Source of the DNA: Candidatus Woesearchaeota archaeon | Lineage (GTDB): Archaea; Nanobdellota; Nanobdellia; Woesearchaeales; UBA12501 | Assembly: GCA_026394915.1 (NCBI GenBank) | Contig: JAPLZS010000171.1 | Span: 4,364 to 9,819, forward strand | Direction of reading: 5' to 3' | DNA: 5,456 nt | Shown here: positions 1-5,456 of the stretch, in pieces | Layout of the letters: every line of letters begins with the position of its first letter | Position numbering within the stretch: the first letter of the stretch is position 1 | The notes under the pieces: model-generated | Told to the model about the DNA's origin: nothing | The model's database searches: none | What the model saw: the letters and a program-made list of their open reading frames with translations, nothing else | Made by a program: the position numbers and the translations under genes

Positions 1-909
1 AAGATAAAGAAAGGCATGCAGAGATATAAAGGGGGGCATTCTTTCACTCTGCTGCTCTCTGACCAGACAGGAAATACAGTGGATTACAAGTATTGGGGGC
101 CTGAAGACGAGGAAAAAGTCAGGAAACTCTATGATTCTATCCCGGCAGACAGCGTTCTTCACATCCAGGCAAGGATGAACACATACAATGGAAAGCTGCA
201 GATGGCTGCAAGCGAGCCTCTTACTGCCGAAGCTCTCAAGCCAGGACAGTTTGATGTTGATGCATTTGTGAAGCCTGCAAAGAAAGACATAAACAAGATG
301 TTTGACGGCTTGAAAGAGGCAATCGGGTTTGTGTCAGATCCCAACATAAAGTTATTGCTGACAAAGATATTCACAGACAGCGAGATAGAGGCAAAGTTCA
401 GGAAGCATCCGGGGGCGATAAGCATACACCATAACTGGACAGGCGGCCTTCTCCAGCACACTCTTGAAGTCCTGAATTACTGCATCCTAAGCCACAAGCA
501 GTTTCCAGAACTGAACAAGGACTTGTTGATTGCAGGGGCCTTGCTGCATGACATTGGAAAGCTGGAAGAGATTGAAGTCACCACAAGGATAAAAGGCAGC
601 GAAAAGGGGCAGCTCATAGGCCACCTTCCTCTCGGAATGCTGTTTGTCTCAAAGAAGATGGATGAGATAGATAGCTTTGACAATGATTTAAAGAATAAGA
701 TACTTCACATGCTCGCAAGCCATCATGGAAGGCTGGAATATGGCACTCCGAAAGAGCCTATGATTCCAGAAGCGATTGCGCTTTATTATGCAGATGAGAT
801 GAGCTCAAAGATAGCAGAGTTCACGGAGCTTGTCAGCGAATCAAAAAGCAAGACAGAAGACTCCTTCATGTACAGCCCAAGGCATGCAAGGAATATATTT
901 CTGAGATGA
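1..909 (+). CDS. OB-fold/HD-domain protein, YhaM-like 3'-5' exoribonuclease (5' partial)
   Basis: Probable 3'-5' exoribonuclease or related nucleic-acid phosphohydrolase of the YhaM type, expected to be cytoplasmic and to act in RNA turnover. The frame is open from base 1. The first in-frame ATG is at 16, but the residues before it (KIKKG) continue the first OB-fold strand, so the true start is probably upstream. Numbering from Met-16: residues 1-65 look like the end of an OB fold (LLLSDQTGN, then YKYW, then YNGKLQM), which in this family binds the nucleic acid. Residues 130-265 are an HD domain: HHNW at 138-141, His148 in LLQHTLE, the HD doublet His178-Asp179 in GALLHDIGK, His203 in IGHLPLG, His236/His237, and Asp260 near the end. 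These are the expected metal-binding positions, all present. The protein ends normally with TGA at 907-909 and converges on the S51 gene. The family assignment rests on the OB-HD order and motifs; the exact substrate is inferred. Confidence 0.85.
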   Translation, partial: KIKKGMQRYKGGHSFTLLLSDQTGNTVDYKYWGPEDEEKVRKLYDSIPADSVLHIQARMNTYNGKLQMAASEPLTAEALKPGQFDVDAFVKPAKKDINKMFDGLKEAIGFVSDPNIKLLLTKIFTDSEIEAKFRKHPGAISIHHNWTGGLLQHTLEVLNYCILSHKQFPELNKDLLIAGALLHDIGKLEEIEVTTRIKGSEKGQLIGHLPLGMLFVSKKMDEIDSFDNDLKNKILHMLASHHGRLEYGTPKEPMIPEAIALYYADEMSSKIAEFTELVSESKSKTEDSFMYSPRHARNIFLR

Positions 910-921
910 AGTCCTAAACTG

Positions 922-947
922 TAAGATGTTTATTAAGAATTATCTTA
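922..947. terminator. possible bidirectional terminator between convergent genes
   Basis: TAAGAT at 922-927 and ATCTTA at 942-947 form a 6-bp inverted repeat around a 14-base AT-rich loop, with one further G-U pair possible. It lies in the 64-base gap between two convergent genes, where termination is expected on both strands. The stem is weak and there is no long T tract, so this is a tentative call. Confidence 0.25.
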
Positions 948-973
948 TTGAATCACAACGTTTATTCATGAGA

Positions 974-1594
974 TTATTTGATTATGATCACTTCACCATC
1001 TTTAAGAGTCTTGAATAAAATTTTATTTTTCTTGCAATATTCAATTTCCCTGTCAATATCTGCTGATTCGGGATGATTGGACTTATAGTGTGGAAGAATG
1101 ATATAATCTAAATATCCAAGACCTTCCCAGATTGTTTCTTGTCCTTTGTAAGGATTATCCATTGGGTCGTCAACAATTTGCAATGCTTTGAAATTGGGTG
1201 CTAAAACACATATTCCTGCACTATATCCGGCATATACAAAATCATCTCTTTCAAGAATCTCCTTGAATATTATGTCAAAACCACTCAATCTCATGGATTG
1301 TCTTAAAATGAAGGTGTTTCCGCCTCGTACAAATACTCCGCCTAAACCGTTTATTTTCTTTCTGAGTTTATTTACCTTTCCAAAATAGTCTTTTAAATCG
1401 AGAAATTCAACATCCAACCCAAGGTTTCTTAACTCAGCTATATCGGATTTGTTAACTTCATTTCTTCTATTTGTGTCTACATTGGTATAATCACAGGCAT
1501 TTGGAATATATCCCATTTTTTTGTTTTGGGGCATTAATCTGATTAATTCTTTTGCTTTATTTCCTAATCCGGATGAAGATAAATAAAATTTCAT
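974..1594 (-). CDS. peptidase S51 family protein (dipeptidase E-like serine peptidase)
   Basis: Member of peptidase family S51 (dipeptidase E, cyanophycinase and relatives), probably a cytoplasmic serine peptidase acting on short peptides. The natural substrate cannot be read from the sequence. The chosen ATG at 1594 gives 206 residues, close to the usual length of about 200-240. A GTG at 1645 would add 17 residues, but that stretch is AT-rich, has no family-like sequence and would place a good TATA box inside the gene. Motifs: SSSG at 6-9 near the N-terminus, VRGGNTFIL at 89-97 (the family GGNTF loop), and YAGYSAG at 121-127 with nucleophile Ser125. His169 in ILPHY is the likely catalytic His, and Asp142 or Asp143 fits the acidic triad position. 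There is no signal peptide or membrane segment. No Shine-Dalgarno site precedes the ATG, suggesting a short or absent leader. GC is about 33% in three 60-base blocks I counted, against about 45-48% in single blocks of the HD and ppsA genes. Confidence 0.87.
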   Translation of the reverse strand: MKFYLSSSGLGNKAKELIRLMPQNKKMGYIPNACDYTNVDTNRRNEVNKSDIAELRNLGLDVEFLDLKDYFGKVNKLRKKINGLGGVFVRGGNTFILRQSMRLSGFDIIFKEILERDDFVYAGYSAGICVLAPNFKALQIVDDPMDNPYKGQETIWEGLGYLDYIILPHYKSNHPESADIDREIEYCKKNKILFKTLKDGEVIIIK

Positions 1595-1632
1595 ATTTAA
1601 ATGATGGGCATAAATAATAACATTTATTAATG

Positions 1633-1640
1633 TTTTTATA
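1633..1640 (-). promoter_or_regulatory. TATA box for the S51 peptidase gene
   Basis: The minus strand reads TATAAAAA here, preceded by GGT. It is centred about 43 bases upstream of the ATG at 1594. With the usual 25-27 base spacing from TATA box to start site, transcription would begin near 1610, leaving a leader of roughly 15 bases. This supports the shorter start for the peptidase. Confidence 0.5.
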
Positions 1641-1731
1641 ACCACAACTTCTGATTTCTTTATTTTGATAACAAGAAATTCTTAACTTTTGTGATATCAA
1701 TAACCCAGTTTAGCATTAGCCGATAGAGACA

Positions 1732-1743
1732 AATCTTTATAAA
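1732..1743 (+). promoter_or_regulatory. TATA-box promoter core for ppsA
   Basis: AATCTTTATAAA contains a canonical archaeal TATA box (TTTATAAA at 1736-1743). Usual spacing puts the start site near 1766, giving a leader of about 54 bases before the ATG at 1820. The identical 12 bases occur upstream of the uL1 gene at 4269-4280. Confidence 0.65.
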
Positions 1744-1751
1744 TAAAACAG

Positions 1752-1769
1752 GTATATCATCATATATAC
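1752..1769. repeat. inverted repeat GTATAT-N6-ATATAC at the ppsA start site
   Basis: GTATAT (1752-1757) and ATATAC (1764-1769) are exact inverted copies around a 6-base spacer. The element lies just downstream of the ppsA TATA box and covers the expected start of transcription, where an archaeal repressor site would act. It is AT-only in the arms apart from one G/C pair, so chance is a real alternative. Confidence 0.4.
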
Positions 1770-1786
1770 AGTTATTATACAGCTAT
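1765..1786 (+). repeat. 11-bp tandem repeat in the ppsA leader
   Basis: TATACAGTTAT (1765-1775) is followed directly by TATACAGCTAT (1776-1786), differing at one base. The 11-bp period is close to one helical turn, so a protein could meet both copies on the same face of the DNA. The repeat starts at about the predicted transcription start of ppsA. It overlaps the right arm of the inverted repeat at 1752-1769. Confidence 0.6.
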
Positions 1787-1808
1787 ATTTGTCATCAGAT
1801 TCAAAAAA

Positions 1809-1814
1809 GAGGTG
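1809..1814 (+). promoter_or_regulatory. Shine-Dalgarno site of ppsA
   Basis: GAGGTG lies 5 bases before the ATG at 1820 and matches the CACCTC of the 16S rRNA 3' end. It fixes the ppsA start, in agreement with the conserved N-terminus (WFDQLG, then LVGGKNASLGEMY). Confidence 0.8.
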
Positions 1815-1819
1815 CGTGC

Positions 1820-4194
1820 ATGTTAGAGGAATGGAAAAATAATGCTTTTATTCTGTGGTTTGACCAGCTGGGCATTGAAGATGTGCCTCTTGTCGGAGGA
1901 AAGAATGCGAGCCTAGGGGAGATGTACAGGATGCTCACTCCAAAGGGGGTTGCAATCCCGAACGGAGTCGCGATAACAGCCTATGCTTACAGGTATCTTC
2001 TTGAGAAAACAGGGATAAAGGACAGGATAAGGGATGTACTAAAGGACCTTAACAAGAAAGACATGGCTAATCTTGCAGACCACGGCGACAAGGTCAGGCA
2101 GATAATCAGGAATGCAGAATTCCCTCCTGAGCTGAGGGATGTCATAATCAGGGCATACAGGGATCTTTGCGGAGCTTATGACAAGCAGAGAAAAGATGTT
2201 GATGTGGCAGTAAGGAGTTCAGCAACAGCAGAGGATCTTCCTGATGCAAGCTTTGCAGGCCAGCAGGAGACCTATCTCAACATAAAGGGTGATGATGTAT
2301 TGATAGATGCATGCAAAAAATGCTTTGCATCATTGTTCACTAACAGGGCAATATCTTACAGAGAAGACAAGGGATTTGATCATTTCTCAATTGCGCTTTC
2401 GATTGGAGTCCAGAAGATGGTTAGGTCTGACATGGCCTGCTCTGGTGTGATGTTCTCGATTGACACAGAATCAGGATTCAAGGATGCTGTGCTGATAAAC
2501 AGCGCGTTTGGTCTTGGAGAGAATGTTGTCCAAGGGGCAGTAAATCCAGACGAATATTATGTCTTCAAACCGACGCTTAAGCAGGGCTTCAGGCCCATAA
2601 TCTCAAAGAAAGTGGGAGAGAAATCAATAAGGATGATCTATGATGTGCAGGGCAGCAAAAACACCACAAAGAATGTCTCTGTTCCTGAAGAAGAAAGAAA
2701 AAAATTTGCATTGAATGATGAAGAGATACTTACATTGGCAAGATGGGCATGCATAATCGAGGATCATTATTCCGGCAAAGCAGGACACTTCAAGCCCATG
2801 GACATGGAATGGGCAAAGGACGGCCAGTCCAACCAATTGTTCATTGTCCAGGCAAGGCCAGAGACAGTGATGTCAAGAAAAGATGTTACAATCCTTGAGA
2901 CATATGAGCTGAGGGAGAAAGGAAACTTGATAGTGAAAGGAAGGTCAGTAGGAGAGAAGATCGGCCAGGGAAAAGCCCATGTGATAAGAGATGTAAAAGA
3001 TATAGGCAAGTTCAGCAAAGGAGAAGTGCTAGTCACTGAGATGACTGATCCTGACTGGGAGCCCATAATGAAGATCGCTTCTGCAATCGTTACAAACAGG
3101 GGGGGAAGGACCTGCCACGCTGCAATAATCTCAAGAGAGCTGGGAATCCCATGTGTTGTCGGAACAAATGACGGAACACAGAAGATAAAAGACAATCAGA
3201 AGATCACAGTGAGCTGCGCAGAAGGTGATGACGGAAATGTCTATGACGGCCTGCTTAAGTTCGAGATAAAGAGAGTTGATCTCAAGACAATGCCCAAGCT
3301 CAGGACCCAGATGATGATGAATGTAGGCAATCCAGAAGAGGCATTTGACTTAAGCTTCCTTCCTAACGACGGAGTGGGAATGGCAAGAGAGGAGATCATA
3401 ATAAATTCTTATATCAAGGTGCATCCAAGGGCATTGCTGGATTTCAACAAGCTAAAGGATGAAGACCTTAAGAGACAGATAGAAGAGCTGAGCTATGGAT
3501 ACAAGGACAAGACGCAGTTCTTCATCGATAAATTAGCGCAGGGAGTTGCAACAATAACAGCTGCATTCTATCCAAAGAAAGTCATATTGAGGTTCTCTGA
3601 TTTCAAGACAAATGAATATGCAAATCTCCTGGGCGGAGCAGCATACGAGCCAAAAGAATCCAATCCGATGATCGGCTGGAGAGGAGCATCAAGATACTAT
3701 AAAGAAGGATACAAGGAAGGATTTGCTCTTGAGTGCAGGGCAATAAAGAAAGTCAGAGAGGAGATGGGCTTGACAAACCTGGAATTGATGATACCTATGT
3801 GCAGGACAGTCGAAGAGGGAAAAAAAGTCCTCAGAGAGATGGAGAAGAATGGCCTGAGAAGAGGGGAGAATGGCCTCAAGGTGAATGTTATGTGCGAAGT
3901 GCCTTCAAATGCGATACTTGCAGAGCAGTTCCTTGAGATATTCGACGTGTCGCTGACATCTATGATGAGAGGAATGATGCAGTGAAGTGGCTGATAAGCC
4001 ACGCAATCTATGTCGCGAACACAAAGGGGAAATATATGGGCATCTGCGGACAGGCTCCGTCGGATTACCCTGAATTTGCGCAGTTCCTTGTTGAGGCAGG
4101 AATACACTCAATCTCCTTGAATCCAGACACTGTGATCAAGACAAGGTTTAAGATTGAGGAAACTGAAAGGAAGATGAGCATAGTGCCGAGATAG
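1820..4194 (+). pseudogene. ppsA: phosphoenolpyruvate synthase, frameshifted by an internal deletion
   Basis: PEP synthase (pyruvate, water dikinase) makes PEP, AMP and phosphate from pyruvate and ATP, feeding gluconeogenesis in the cytoplasm. Domains in order: ATP-binding PPDK_N domain, residues about 20-355 (LVGGKNASLGE; VRSSATAEDLPD with Arg132; QARPE at 344-348); phosphohistidine swivel domain, about 385-460, with catalytic His433 in GGRTCHAA; PEP/pyruvate-binding barrel from about 490 (Arg523 in GMAREE, Arg591 in LRFSDF, metal ligand Glu693 in MCEVPSN). After Phe708-Asp709 (ending at 3946) the frame runs into a TGA at 3983-3985. The rest of the protein (VADIYDERN, then GICGQAPSD with the active-site Cys, then SISLNPD) continues in another frame from about 3949 to the TAG at 4192-4194. 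About 22 family residues are missing between the parts, including the SND segment equivalent to Asn768-Asp769 of Clostridium symbiosum PPDK. With them restored the protein would be about 812 residues, the normal length. Everything else is intact, so the lesion is recent or an assembly error. As written the gene cannot encode an active enzyme. Confidence 0.9.
3944..3957 (+). other. deletion and frameshift junction in ppsA
   Basis: The first frame gives Phe-Asp at 3941-3946 and then diverges from the family. The second frame gives Val-Ala-Asp-Ile-Tyr-Asp-Glu-Arg-Asn from 3949. The family normally has about 22 residues between Phe-Asp and Val-Ala. Only two extra bases remain, so about 64 bases are missing. 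Glu693 to the lost Asn should span 23 residues, the same as Glu745 to Asn768 in PPDK, which places the loss on the catalytic loop. The exact breakpoints cannot be read without an intact relative. Confidence 0.85.
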
Positions 4195-4195
4195 C

Positions 4196-4209
4196 TTAGA
4201 AAAATCTAA
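4196..4209 (+). terminator. weak hairpin just after the ppsA stop
   Basis: TTAGA (4196-4200), a loop of four A, and TCTAA (4205-4209) form a 5-bp hairpin two bases after the TAG. It may help end the ppsA transcript before the uL1 promoter, but the stem is short and no strong T tract follows. Confidence 0.25.
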
Positions 4210-4268
4210 TTGATAGGTAATGATTTGGTTCTTAAGGCATATATAACCGTTGTCTGTTCTGCCATGAC

Positions 4269-4280
4269 AATCTTTATAAA
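4269..4280 (+). promoter_or_regulatory. TATA-box promoter core of the uL1-uL10 operon
   Basis: AATCTTTATAAA with the TATA box TTTATAAA at 4273-4280, identical over 12 bases to the ppsA promoter core. The expected start site is near 4303, giving a leader of about 68 bases before the uL1 ATG at 4371. That leader is long enough to carry the stem-loop at 4326-4364. Confidence 0.65.
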
Positions 4281-4325
4281 CCCCCTCTTTTCTCTCAAAT
4301 GATATAAGGAATATATAGGGATGTA

Positions 4326-4364
4326 TACCCTTTGACTATTGCCCAGAAGGGCCATAGAAGGGTG
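4326..4364 (+). promoter_or_regulatory. uL1 leader stem-loop, candidate autoregulatory operator
   Basis: Outer stem: ACCCTT (4327-4332) pairs exactly with AAGGGT (4358-4363), and U4326-G4364 adds a wobble pair. A three-base bulge UGA (4333-4335) on the 5' side follows. Inner stem: CTAT (4336-4339) with ATAG (4354-4357), one U-C mismatch (4340/4353), then GCCC (4341-4344) with GGGC (4349-4352), closed by the loop AGAA. The 3' outer strand overlaps the putative Shine-Dalgarno bases GGTGG at 4361-4365, so the folded form should hide the ribosome-binding site. uL1 is known to repress translation of its own operon by binding an mRNA mimic of its 23S rRNA site in bacteria and in Methanococcus. Assigning that role here is inference from position and shape. 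Confidence 0.65.
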
Positions 4365-4370
4365 GAAATT

Positions 4371-5030
4371 ATGGCTGTTGATGAAAAAAGTATTAAAGAA
4401 GCTATCGAGCAATTGAAGAAAGATTCTAAGAAAAGGAACTTCACTCAGACCTTTGATTTCATAATAAATCTCAAAAATCTTGATTTCAAGAAGCCTGAGC
4501 AGCAGATTGACCTGTATGTGCAGCTGCATTACAGCAAAGGAAGGCCTTCAAAGATATGCGCTTTGGCCGGCCCAGAGCTGCAGCCTCAGGCAGAGAAGAT
4601 ATTCGAGAAGACAATACCTCAGCACGAATTCCAGAATTTCTCAAAAGACAAGAAAATCGCAAAAAAACTCGCAGGAGAGTTCAATTTCTTTGTGGCGCAG
4701 GCCAATATCATGCCGCAGATCGCCACTGCATTCGGTAAGGTTTTCGGACCAAAAAGAAAGATGCCGAACCCTAAAGCAGGATGCGTCGTTCCGCCTAATG
4801 CTAATCTTAAGCCTCTGTATGACAAGCTCCAGAAGACAGTGAGATTGTATGCAAAGGAAAAGCCATTGATACAGGTTCCGGTCGGATCAGAATCAATGGA
4901 TGAGAAAGAGATCATCGACAATGTAAAATCAATCTATGATCAGCTTCTGCATCATCTTCCTCTTGAAAAGAACAATATAAAGAACGTCATGCTCAAGCTC
5001 ACGATGAGCAAGCCGGTAATAATAAAATAA
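4371..5030 (+). CDS. rpl1: large-subunit ribosomal protein uL1 (L1), archaeal type
   Basis: uL1 binds 23S rRNA at the base of the mobile L1 stalk near the E site and helps release deacylated tRNA; in many organisms it also represses its own operon. The product is 219 residues, the usual size. The N-terminal half carries the archaeal pattern RNFTQTFDFIINL (22-34), KKPEQQIDL (40-48) and KICALAGPE (61-69). The middle segment has FGPKRKMPNPKAG (125-137), and the C-terminal domain has IQVPVGSESMDEKEI (157-171) and the ending KLTMSKPVIIK. The ATG at 4371 is chosen because MAVDEKSI is a typical start and GGTGG lies 5 bases upstream. A TTG at 4332 in the same frame falls inside the leader hairpin. 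The RNA-contacting TMG motif near the C-terminus reads TMS (Ser213). It is followed 73 bases later by uL10, the usual operon partner; uL11 is not upstream, where ppsA stands instead. Confidence 0.97.
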   Translation: MAVDEKSIKEAIEQLKKDSKKRNFTQTFDFIINLKNLDFKKPEQQIDLYVQLHYSKGRPSKICALAGPELQPQAEKIFEKTIPQHEFQNFSKDKKIAKKLAGEFNFFVAQANIMPQIATAFGKVFGPKRKMPNPKAGCVVPPNANLKPLYDKLQKTVRLYAKEKPLIQVPVGSESMDEKEIIDNVKSIYDQLLHHLPLEKNNIKNVMLKLTMSKPVIIK

Positions 5031-5048
5031 TCAGGAATAAACAGATAA

Positions 5049-5102
5049 GATATTCAAGAGATAATGTTAAGATAAGAGATAATATTAAGATGTGATATTC
5101 AA
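5049..5102 (+). repeat. 18-bp tandem repeat flanked by GATATTCAA copies, uL1-uL10 spacer
   Basis: AAGAGATAATGTTAAGAT (5056-5073) is followed without a gap by AAGAGATAATATTAAGAT (5074-5091), with a single G/A difference. The 9-mer GATATTCAA occurs at 5049-5057 and again at 5094-5102, bracketing the pair. The block fills most of the spacer and ends two bases before the uL10 ATG, with the GTGAT ribosome-binding site of uL10 overlapping its right end. Its role, if any, is unknown. Confidence 0.75.
5092..5096 (+). promoter_or_regulatory. likely Shine-Dalgarno site of the uL10 gene
   Basis: GTGAT matches the 3' part of the archaeal consensus GGAGGTGAT and stands 7 bases before the ATG at 5104. It is partial, so the strength of the site is uncertain. 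Confidence 0.5.
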
Positions 5103-5103
5103 A

Positions 5104-5456
5104 ATGGAAAAGAAAAAAGCCCATGTCGCAAAATACAAGAAGGATATTGTGATCAGATTAGTTGATCTGTTCAAGAGATATAATATAGTCGGGGCATTGA
5201 ACGTAGAGGGTCTTCCTGCCACCCAGTTCCAGAACATGAGGGCCCAATTGAGAGGGAAAGTGGAGATAGTGATGACAAAGAGAAGGCTCATAAAGCTTGC
5301 GATAGAGATGTCAAAAGACCAGAGAAAAGGCATTGAGAATATGATCCCGCACCTTAGAGGGATGCCGGCATTGCTGTTCACAAAAGAGAATCCATTCTCA
5401 ATATACAAGATAATAAGCAAGAGCAAGTCGCCTGCTGCTGCAAAAGCAGGACAGAC
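5104..5456 (+). CDS. rplP0: large-subunit ribosomal protein uL10 (acidic stalk protein P0), 3' partial
   Basis: uL10/P0 anchors the L12 (P1) dimers to 23S rRNA next to uL11 and so forms the base of the GTPase-associated P stalk. The window shows the first 117 residues; the frame stays open to the end. The archaeal pattern is clear: KAHVAKYKKD (5-14), YNIVGALNVEGLPATQFQNMR (from 26), QLRGKVEIVMTKRRLIKLAIE (from 48), PHLRGMPALLFTKENPFSIY (from 83), and SKSPAAAKAGQ just before the cut. The last segment matches the KTPAPAKPGD-like junction after the rRNA-binding domain, where the archaeal second domain begins. The missing part should hold that domain and the long helix with L12-binding sites. It is downstream of uL1 in the same direction with no clear TATA box in the 73-base spacer, so co-transcription is likely, with the L12 gene expected next. 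Confidence 0.96.
   Translation, partial: MEKKKAHVAKYKKDIVIRLVDLFKRYNIVGALNVEGLPATQFQNMRAQLRGKVEIVMTKRRLIKLAIEMSKDQRKGIENMIPHLRGMPALLFTKENPFSIYKIISKSKSPAAAKAGQ

Noticed and set aside
1595..1645. Longer start (GTG at 1645) for the S51 peptidase.
   Set aside because: The added 17 residues lack family similarity, and the stretch contains a good TATA box for this gene.
1672..1682. Inverted repeat AAGAA-A-TTCTT in the S51-ppsA intergenic region.
   Set aside because: Short and AT-rich, it lies away from both TATA boxes, and such repeats are expected by chance.
3099..3105. Run of seven G inside ppsA next to the catalytic His codon, considered as a phase-variation or sequencing-error site.
   Set aside because: The frame is intact through it and encodes the conserved Asn-Arg-Gly-Gly-Arg, so there is no sign of a slip.
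2767..3195. Minus-strand open frame of 142 codons inside ppsA.
   Set aside because: It is antisense to the conserved PEP synthase domains, as are the other long antisense frames here; no start signal was found.
3982..4194. Separate small gene starting at the GTG at 3982.
   Set aside because: Its product is the C-terminal end of PEP synthase, and the homology begins upstream of the GTG, near 3949. It is the second half of the broken ppsA.
4264..4302. Mini-ORF of 12 codons (starting Met-Thr-Ile-Phe) upstream of uL1, with a TATATAA about 20 bases before it.
   Set aside because: It overlaps the stronger TATA box of the uL1 operon, has no ribosome-binding site and would begin before the predicted transcript start.
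4318..4330. Small hairpin GGG-N7-CCC in the uL1 leader.
   Set aside because: Only 3-4 pairs, and its CCC is needed for the much stronger outer stem at 4327-4363; at most it is an alternative fold.
4206..4529. Minus-strand open frame of about 107 codons across the uL1 leader and gene start.
   Set aside because: It covers the uL1 promoter, leader hairpin and coding region, and its product resembles no known family.

Overview
The window is archaeal. It holds archaeal-type ribosomal proteins uL1 and uL10 (P0) as neighbours, an archaeal-type phosphoenolpyruvate synthase, TATA-box promoters of the form TTTATAAA, and Shine-Dalgarno sites such as GAGGTG and GTGAT. Frequent AGG/AGA and ATA codons, moderate GC and tight gene packing would fit a DPANN-type archaeon (Woesearchaeota or Pacearchaeota-like). 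That placement is inference and no marker here proves it.

Layout from left to right. (1) Bases 1-909, plus strand: the C-terminal part of an OB-fold plus HD-domain protein resembling the YhaM 3'-5' exoribonuclease; its start lies before the window. (2) Bases 974-1594, minus strand: a peptidase S51 (dipeptidase E-like) protein, clearly more AT-rich than its neighbours and convergent with gene 1. (3) Bases 1595-1819: a divergent promoter region with a TATA box for each side and, in the ppsA leader, an 11-bp tandem repeat and a short inverted repeat. (4) Bases 1820-4194, plus strand: phosphoenolpyruvate synthase, broken near its end by an apparent internal deletion of about 64 nt. The deletion shifts the frame and removes the Ser-Asn-Asp active-site segment. 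(5) Bases 4195-4370: a promoter and leader holding a two-part stem-loop whose outer strand covers the ribosome-binding site of the uL1 gene. (6) Bases 4371-5030 uL1, and from 5104 to the window end the start of uL10. The two are separated by a 73-base spacer containing an 18-bp tandem repeat.

uL1 and uL10 form the start of the classical archaeal L1-L10-(L12) operon, which builds the L1 stalk and the base of the P stalk of the large ribosomal subunit. The uL1 leader hairpin looks like an autoregulatory operator. The other genes (RNA decay, peptide turnover, gluconeogenesis) are housekeeping functions with no evident shared pathway. I see no mobile element, CRISPR array, RNA gene or unknown multi-gene system. 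The most notable items are the candidate uL1 operator, the ppsA lesion and the two small tandem repeats next to start sites.
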